From Betaproteobacteria bacterium Ga0077532 (GTDB lineage Bacteria > Pseudomonadota > Gammaproteobacteria > Burkholderiales > Ga0077523): a stretch of 64,000 nt of DNA. The translations under genes were made by a program, and so were the position numbers. The stretch spans positions 247,815 to 311,814 of the forward strand of contig LNEE01000017.1 of NCBI GenBank assembly GCA_001464895.1, written 5' to 3'. The notes beneath the pieces are model-generated. The model saw only the letters and a program-made list of their open reading frames with translations. It had not been told where the DNA came from and searched no databases. Shown piece after piece: positions 38,001 to 47,000 of the stretch; position 1 is the stretch's first letter; each line of letters opens with the position of its first letter.

Positions 38001-41000
38001 CGACTGGAACGAGCGACCCGACACGAGCGTGCCAAGCGGACCCGCGAGCGACCAGGTGAAAGCGTTCGAGACGAGACTGTCCACCGACACCCGCGTCGGC
38101 GCTGCCACTGTGAAAGTGTAGCGGTCCACCTGCCCCGCCATCGCGATCGCACCATCGACGCGTTCGTTCAGCGTCATCAGAACGAGGTCGTCCGTGATCG
38201 GCACGACGTTGAACCGGTACGCATTCGTGCCGGTGGCGTAGCGGCGCCCCTCCAGCAGAAGCGTGTAGGTGCCGTCGAACGGCAACGTGGTGCGGTCGCG
38301 GTCGGAAAGCCAATCCTCCCAGACGAGGCGGCCGAACGGATCGAGCAGGCGCCACGGACCGTCGCCGTTGGCGATCGCCTGCATGTCGAAGAAGAAGGCG
38401 TCGCCGGCGTCGGCCTCGAAGCGGTGGAAGGCGGTGCCGTTCGCCGGGTCGAGCACGCCCGCCACGGGCGTGCCGGGCGTGAACGATGGCGCGGTGGCGA
38501 GATCCACCAGCCGGAACGCATAGGCGCCGGTGCGTTCCCCGGGACCGTCGACGGTGAGCCGATAGTCGCCCGCGGCGAGATCGAGCCGGGAGACGCCATC
38601 CCACGAATCGGAACTCGCGAGCGAGCGCTGCGAAACCAGCGTCCCGGCCACCCCGGTCAGCGTCCAGTGGATGTCGGTGTTGCTGAGCGAATCGAAATAG
38701 AGCTGCTTCGCACCATCGAGCGTGAACGTGTACGCATCCACCTGCCCGACGTGATCGATCGCGCCGTCGATGCGCGCGCCGACCTCCAGGGTCTGCGCGT
38801 CGTCCACCACACGCTGGACGTTGAACCGATAGGCATTGGCAACCGTCGCGTAGCGCCTGCCTTCCAGCGCTATCGTGTAGTCGCCCGTGAAGCCGAGCGT
38901 CATGCGCTCCATGTCAGACCCCAGACCGGCCTCGCGGACAAGGCGGCCGAAGGGATCGTAGAGCCGCCACGGACCATCGTGATTCGCCATCGACTGCATG
39001 TCGAGGTAGAACGTCTCTCCGGCGGTGACGGCAAAGCGGTAGAGATCGATCTCGTTGGCCGGGCTCAACGTGCCCGTCACCGGCGTCCCGGGCGTGATGA
39101 GCTGGGCGTTCGAGAAGTCGAGCAGGCGCAACGAGTAGCTGCCGACCGGGCCCTGCAGCCTGAGCTGGTAGGTGCCTGCGATCAGATCGAGCACGTACCG
39201 GCCATCCCAGCTGTCGGTGCTCTGCAGGCTGACCCGGTCAGCGATGACGCCGCGCTCACCGGCGAGCGTCCACTGGATCGGCGTGTCGGACAGGGTGTCG
39301 ACGAGGATCCGCTTGTCCGTGGCCAGCGTGAGGAGGTACGTGTCGATCTCGCCGTTGGCGGAGATGGCCCCGGTGATCAGCGAATCGAGCGCGATCGGAT
39401 CACCGGCGAGATTCGACGGCGTGTTGCCGACGAACTGGACGGCGAATGCGTAGGCGTTCGACCCGCTCGTGGAATAGCGCCGGCCTTCGAGCATCAACGT
39501 GTACGTGCCGCCGATCGGCAGCCGGACGGCCGAGACGTCGTTGCCCATCCCGGTGAAGAAGACGTGCGCGCCGAGCGGGTCGACGAGGCGCCAGTAGGCG
39601 TCACCATTCGTCACCGACTGGTTGTCGAAATTGAACACGTCGCCGGCGTTGGCGACGATCTGGTAGAGGTCGGTCTCGTTCGCGGGGGAAAGCGCGCCCG
39701 TCACGGCGATGCCGGGCGTGACCAATGTCGCCGAAGTGAGATCGCGCAGCCGGAAGGTGTAAGCACCGATGTCGTCGCCGGGCGCATCGATGGCGAGCGT
39801 GTAGTCCCCCGCCACGAGGTCGAGCACCGGGCTGGCACTGCCGAAGTCGACGGAGTCGGCGTTCTGCAGGGTGCGACCGGACGAGACCGTGCCGCGCGGA
39901 CCGGCCAGGCTCCAGGCGAAGTTGCGGTCCGTCTGCGAATCGAACACCACCCGCGTGCGCTCGGTGAGGGAGAACGTGAACCGGTCCACCTGACCGGGCG
40001 AGGCGATGCTGCCGGCCACCAGTGCGTCGAGCGCCATCGCCGCCGTGTCGTCCGCGACGGGCACGACGTTGAAGCGGAACGGATTGATCGCGCGGTGGTA
40101 GTACCGGCCCTCGACGGCGACCAGATAGCGGCCGGTGAGGGCCAGCGTCGTGGCATCGACGTCGTTCGAGACGTTCGTGGTGAACACGACCCGGCCCAGC
40201 GGATCGATGAGGCGCCACGCGGTGTCGTTGTCCTTCGCGCTCAGCGCGTCGAAGAACACGCGATCGCCGGCCACGGCGTCGAACGCATAGAGGGCGGTCT
40301 CCTGCCCGGGCAGCAGCACGCCATCGACGGCCGTGCCGGGGGTGAACATCGTCGCACCCGCCGTGTCGAGCAGCCGCAACGCGTACCGCCCCGTCACGGC
40401 GCCCGGCGAGAACACGCTGAGGACATAGTCGCCCGCCACGAGATCGAGCGGGGTGTGGCCGTTGAAGCTGTCGGCGAAGCGGAGGTCGAGCGACGAGAAC
40501 ACCGCTCCGCGCGGACCCGTGAGGGTGGCACGGAGATCGGCGTTGATCAGGCCGTCGAAGAACACGCGGCGCGCTTCGGCGAGCGTGAAGGTGTACGTGT
40601 CCACCTGCCCTGCCATGGCGATGGATCCGACCACGGCGCCCGGCGCGTCGTCCCCGATGCCGCGGATGTGTCCCGCGAGCGCGCTGGCGCTGCGATCCGC
40701 GACGGACGTGCCGGTGCCCTCGTCCAGCGGCAGCCAGAGCACCAGGCCGGGCTCGTCGCCGGCGAGCGGCGTCGTTGCGGCATCCGCGATCTGGTCCGCC
40801 GTGCGCACCACGTTCCAGAGGCGCACCTCGTCGATGGCGCCGATCAATCCGAACTGGTCCGCGAAGTCCTCGGGATTGTTGCCGATCCAGAGGGGCAGGT
40901 TGTTGAGTGGTGGCGAAGCCTTGCTCGCCGTGCGGGCGCCCCGCTCCACCCCATCGACGTAGAGCCGCATCTGCCCGTTGGTGCGATCGACCACGCCGGC

Positions 41001-44000
41001 GACGCGCGTCCACTCGCCGAGCTTGATCGTCCCGGCGGCGAGTTCGATGTATTCGCTGCCGGTGCCGAACGACAGCAATCCCGAGGCGTTGACCCACAGC
41101 GAGTAGTTGCGGTCGTTCGAACCGGCGCCGGCGCCCTTGTAGACGATCGGGGTCCAGGTGTTGCCGAACGCATCGACCCGGAACACGGCCTCGAGCGTGA
41201 GGTTGCCGCTCTGATCCGTCGCGGCGCCATCCGGAACCTCGATACGGTCCCAGCCGGACATCGACACGGCCGAACCGCCGGACGCGCCCGCCGTCCAGCC
41301 CGCCCGCGGCGACGCGCCGGTGGCGAGATCGATCGCCTCGAGATCGTCCGTGACGGGCAGCAACTGGAAGCTGTAGTTGTTCTGGGCGGTCTTGTAGTAG
41401 CGACCCTCCACGGCGATGGTGTACTCGCCGGAGTAGCCCAGCGTGGTGAGGCCATTGTCGTCGTTGATGCCGCGGGTGAAGACGACGCGGCCGAACGGAT
41501 CGACAAGGCGCCACGAAGTGTCGTTGTCGTTGGCGCCACGGCCGTCGAAGAAGATGCGATCGCCGGCCGTCGCGGTGAAGCGGTAGACATCGGTCTCCGC
41601 ACCGGGCTTCAACGTGCCCGAGATCACCGCACCCGGCGTGAACTCGGTCGCCGCCGCCACGTAGTCGAGCAGGCGGAACCCGAAGGGCCCGATGTTCTCG
41701 CCATCGCCGTCCACGGTGAGGACGTAATCACCCACCGGCAGGTCGAGCAGCGTGAATCCGTTGAAGCTGTCCGCGAAGCGGATGTCCGCACCGTTCACGA
41801 TGGTGCCGAGGGGGCCGGCGAGCGACCACCGCAGCGCGTTGTCCATGAGACTGTCGAACAGGAGCCGCTTCGCTTCGGTCACCGAGAACGTGTATCGCTG
41901 CACCTGGCCGGGATGCGTGAGCAGGTCGTAGATGCCCCCCTCCGCCGGCTCGGCCGCGACCCGCAGGCGCGCGTAGGCACCGCTACCACTGGCATCGAGG
42001 ACATACCGCCCGTCGTCGGGCTGCGGTACATCGTCGGCGCCGGGTACGGGTGTGCCGTAGACGACCATCTCGTTAAGGCCCGCGCTCGAGCCATGCCGCG
42101 ACAGCGCCTCGAAGCGCACGTAGCGCGCCGCCTCGCCGGCGATCGCGAACGACTTGGTGCCGAGCGCGTTGCGCTCTGCGAGCGTGAAGGTGTCGTTCGC
42201 GACATCGCGCCAGGCCACGCCGTCGTCCGAAACACTGATACGGAAGTCCGCGGTGCCGCGATCGAAGTGGCCCTGGTTGTGCGTGTTCTGCACCGTGATG
42301 CGCGAGAGATCGTGGCGCGCCAGCAGGTCGATCACGAAGCTGCCGTTGGTGCCGTCGGGGGTGAGCCAGTACGACACGCGCCCCGGACGCCCGGAGACGT
42401 CCGGGCCGAAGCCGTCCGTCACGTTGGTGAACGAGTACGTCTCGCTGTACGACGCCGTCCCGGTGACGGGCTTGCCGAGCGAGACCGGCGCATCTGCCGG
42501 GTCGAAATTCAACAGCAGCACGAGCCCCGACTCGGCGCCGGTCAGCATCTGCCGCCGCTGGGCGACGATCTCGTCGACCGTCCGCGCGCGGTCCCAGAGG
42601 CGAACCTCGTCGACCGTGCCGACGAAACGCTGCGCTGCGGACTCGTGATTCGCCCCGACGAGCAACGGGAGGTTCACGGAGGGGGCAAGCTTGGCGGTCA
42701 CGACCTCGCTGTCGACGAGGGTGCCGTCGAGATACATCTTCAGCTCGCCGGTCGCGCGCGACACGGTCACCGCGACGTCGTGCCACTGCCCCGACAGGAC
42801 GGAGCCGGCTGCGCTCGCCAGGGACTCGTTGACCGTGCCGTCGTACGACGAGTAGTGCACGTAGCCCTGCCGGTTCACCCACAGCGAGTACGTGCGGTTG
42901 CTGCCGGTGCCCCCCTTGAAGACGAGCGGCATCCAGTCGCCCTGGAAGGCGTCGACCCGGAAGCGCGCTTCGAGGGTCAGGTCGCCGCGCTGATCGAGCG
43001 CGGCGGTGTGCTGCACGTCGAGATAGCTGGCGCCCTCCAACTGCAAGGCGTTCCCGTTCACGCCGGGCACGGTGCGGGGCATGAAGCCCTGGGACTCGCC
43101 GAGGACGATCGGAGTGGTCTGGTCGACCACGGGCACGACGCGGAAGGCGTACGCGTTCGACGTCGTCTTGTAGTACCGCCCTTCCACTGACAGGAGATAG
43201 TCGCCGGTCAGGGAGAGCGTGCGGACGTCCTGGTCGCTGCTCGCGTTCGTCGTGAAGAGCACGCGACCCACGGGGTCGATGAGGCGCCAGGCCGTGTCGT
43301 TGTCCGTGACGCCGAGCGCGTCGAAGAAGAAGCGCTGACCGGCCTCGGCGTGGAATCGGTGGAGCTGCGTCGAGGTCCCGGGATTCAGTCTGCCCGCCAC
43401 GCCGTCGCCGGGGGTGAACTCGATGGCGGTGGCCACGTCGAGCAGGCGGAAGGCATAGGCACCGACCGTGTCGCCGCTGCCGTCGACCGTGAGCACGTAG
43501 TCGCCGGGGCCGAGCGTCAAGCGGGAGAACCCGTTGAAGCTGTCGGACAAGCGGATGTCGCCGCTCGCCACGCTGCCGTTCGGACCGGACAGCGACCACG
43601 ACAGCTGCGTGTCCGTGAGGCCGTCGAACAAGAAGGTCCGTGCACTCGCCAGGCTGAAGGTGTAGCGGTTGACCTGCCCGGGCACTGCGATCTCGTCGAT
43701 GATCGCGCCGGGCGATGCCGTCGCGCGCGTCGTCAGCCGCGAACCCAGGCCGGACGGCCCGGCGTCGGCGATGGACGGACCGGTGGCGCCGTCGAAGGGG
43801 AGGTACAGCACCAGACCGGCTTCGGTGCCCGTCAGGGTGGCATTGCGGGAGGCCGCGATGTCCGCTGTGCTGCGCGCGACGTTCCAGAGGCGGAACTCGT
43901 CGATGGCACCGTTGAACTGGTACGGACCATTGGAGAGCTGGTCGTTGCCGAGGATGAGCGGGGCGTCTGTGGGTTGGCCACGGCCGGGCAGGATGCCCCC

Positions 44001-47000
44001 TGTGGTCAGCGCCGCCTGGACGCCATCGACCACCGCGCGGATCTCGCCGCTGGTGCGATCGATCACACCCGCCGCGTGGTACCAGCGGCCGGCCACGATG
44101 GTGCCCGTGGCAGTGATGGCGCTCTGTGCGCTGGCTGCATCGTGCGTGCCGACCCAGAGCCGTCCGTCGCGATGGACCCACATGCTGTAGGTGCCATTCG
44201 ATGCGCCGTTGCCCTTCAGCGCGATGACGCTCCAGCCATTGCTGCTGAAGCTGTCCACGCGGAACCACGCCTCCATCGTGAGGTCCTGCCGAAGGTCGAT
44301 GGCGGCCGCGTGGTCGATGTCGAGCTGCTCGGTGCCGGGCAGGACGAGCGCCTGCCCGAAGGCGGCGGCCGGACCGGCGGTGAACGACGGCACGAGAAGG
44401 TCTGCGCCGGCATCGATGTCGACGGCGTGCTGCCCGTCCTCGACGCGCCAGAGCTGGAACCGGTACGCGTTCGTCCCCGTGTGATAGTAGCGACCCTCGA
44501 TGAGCACCGTGTACGTGCCGGGGCGCGCGATCACGGGCAGTTCCCCGTCCGTGCCGACGCCGGCCGAGAAGATGTCGTTGCCGTCCGGGCCGATGACGCG
44601 CCAGCGCGTGTCGCCGTTGGCGATCGACTGCATGTCGAGGAAGTAGCGCTCGCCGACCTCGGCCGAGAACTGGTACGCCACCGACGTGTTGGACGGATCG
44701 AGCGTGCCGGTCACGGGGACGTCGGGCGTGAGCGTCGGGGCCTGCGAGAGATCGAGCACGCGGAACCGGTAGGTCGAGAGCGGGCCGGACACCGCGATCG
44801 TGTACGTGCCGGCCGGAAGCGAATAGAGACTCGGACCATCGAACGCGTCGGATGAGCGGAAGTCGCGCCCGGCGTTCACCACGCCCCGCGGCCCGGTCAT
44901 CGACCACGCGAAATTGCTGTTGGTCATGCCGTCGAACGCGACGAGGCGATCGGAGTCCACCGTGAACGTGTAGCGGTCCACGGGCTTGTCGGTGGTCAGC
45001 GTGCCCGAAGTCGTGTCGCCGAGGACGAGCGATGCCGTGGCGATCGGCGTGGATGTCACGCGCAGGTAGTCGATGGCGACGTCGACGGGGGCCAGACGGT
45101 TCGGCGTGCCCATGTACTGCGAAAGCGCCACTCGGAAGCCGTCGGGGAACACGCCCTGCCCCGCCGTGAAGCTGCGGCTCGCGAGTTCGACGCCGGCGTC
45201 GTCGAGGACGCGGGCGCGCATCACGCGGTCGGCGCCGCCCTCCAGGACGAACCGGTACCAGGTGTTGTCCTGCCATGGGAAAGCGCGGTTGTCGCCGCCG
45301 CCTGCGACGGTGCTGCTGCTGGAGAAGCGCCGATCCAGAGCGTTGTTCGAGCCGAAGAAGCTCATCCCGACCCAGCGGTCCGGATTCGCCTGGTCGATGA
45401 GCAGCAGGTCGACGAGACCGTCGATGCCGGTGCTGGCCGATTGGGTCAGCGTGTTGAACCGCAGTTCGACCCGGAACTGGTCGGCGAGCGGCACGACCGC
45501 GTCGGAGGTCCAGCCCACGCGCTGGTTGTTGCCGAGCGTGTTGGTGAGCCGCATCACGGAGGCGCCGTCGAGCGTCTCGAACGTGAAGTTCGGTGCGCCG
45601 ATGTAGCTGCCGTTGTTGCCCGGGAAGCGCGATGCCGCCCATTCGTCGCCGAGCGCCGGCCCGTCGAACTCGTCAACGAAGCCTGGTACCTGTTCGTCGC
45701 GAACGTTGCCGCGCGGCACGAGCTGGAAGGTGAACGAACCCGGCGCCGTGCGATTGGTACGCCCTTCCACCAGCACGAAGTACTCGCCGTCGGCCTGCAG
45801 CGTGACGACGCCGCCGTCCTGCGAGAACTGCTGGGAAGCGAGCTGTGCGCCCCACGGCGTGAGGAGGCGCCAGTAGCCATCGCCAGCCACCGCCGTGAGC
45901 GCGTCGAGGAACACGCGGTCCCCAGCCGATGCATCGAACTTGAAGAGGCGCGTCTCGTTGCCCGGGGTGAGTGCCGCCGTCACGGCCTCGCCGGGCGCGA
46001 TCGTCTCGGCCGACGCGAGGTCCAGCAGGCGGAAGGCGTAGGCGCCCGCGGTGTCTCCCGAGGGGTCGACGGTGACGGTGTACTCGCCGGCGACGAGGTT
46101 CATCACCGGGTTCGTCGCACCGAGATCCACACCGTCGGCGTTCTGGAAGGTGCGTCCCGAGTTCACGGTGCCCAGCGGGCCGGACAGCGTCCACGGCAGA
46201 CCGCTGCTGACGAGCGAGTCGAAGACGACACGGGTCGGCTCGGTCACGGTGAACGTGAATCGGTCGACCTGACCGGCGTGCGCGATCTCCCCGTCGATGC
46301 GCTGGCCGAGGGCGATGGCGACGGTGTCGTCCACGACCGGCTGAACGTTGAACCGGATCGTGTTCGTGCCGCCCTGGAACACCCGCCCCTCGAGGAAGAG
46401 CAGATAGGTCCCCGACACGGCCATTTCCCGGACGTCGACGTCGGTCTGGAAGGCGGCGGACCACACCTGGCGGCCTAGGGGGTCGTACAGTCGCCACGAT
46501 CCGCTGGCCTGCGTCACGGACTGCGCATCGAAGAAGAAGCGGTCGCCGCGGCTGGCCGAGAAACTGAAGACGGTGGTCGAGTTCGCGGGGTCGAGGATGG
46601 TGGTGACCGGGGCCCCCGGCACCAGGGGCTGGGCGTCCGTGGGGTCGAGCAGGCGGAAGGCATAGGTACCGGTGGCGTCGGCGTTGCCGTCCACGCTCAG
46701 CCGGTAGTCCCCCGCGACGAGAGTCATCACCTGGGCACCGTCGGCCACCTCGAACGCGTCGGACTGGTTGAGGGGTCGATTGGTGACCACGGCGCCGCGC
46801 GGGCCGTCCAGGGTCCAGCGGATGTTCGCGTTGTTCGTCAGCGAGTCGAAGTAGACGAAGCGGTCGCTGTCGAGCGTGAAGTTGTAGCGGTCGGTCTCGC
46901 CGGGAGCGTCGATCGACCCGGCGATGCTCGTGATGTCGGCGGCCAGCAGGAGCCGGGGCTCCAGCGCCTCGAACATGGCCTTGCGCTTGAACGGCGGCAC

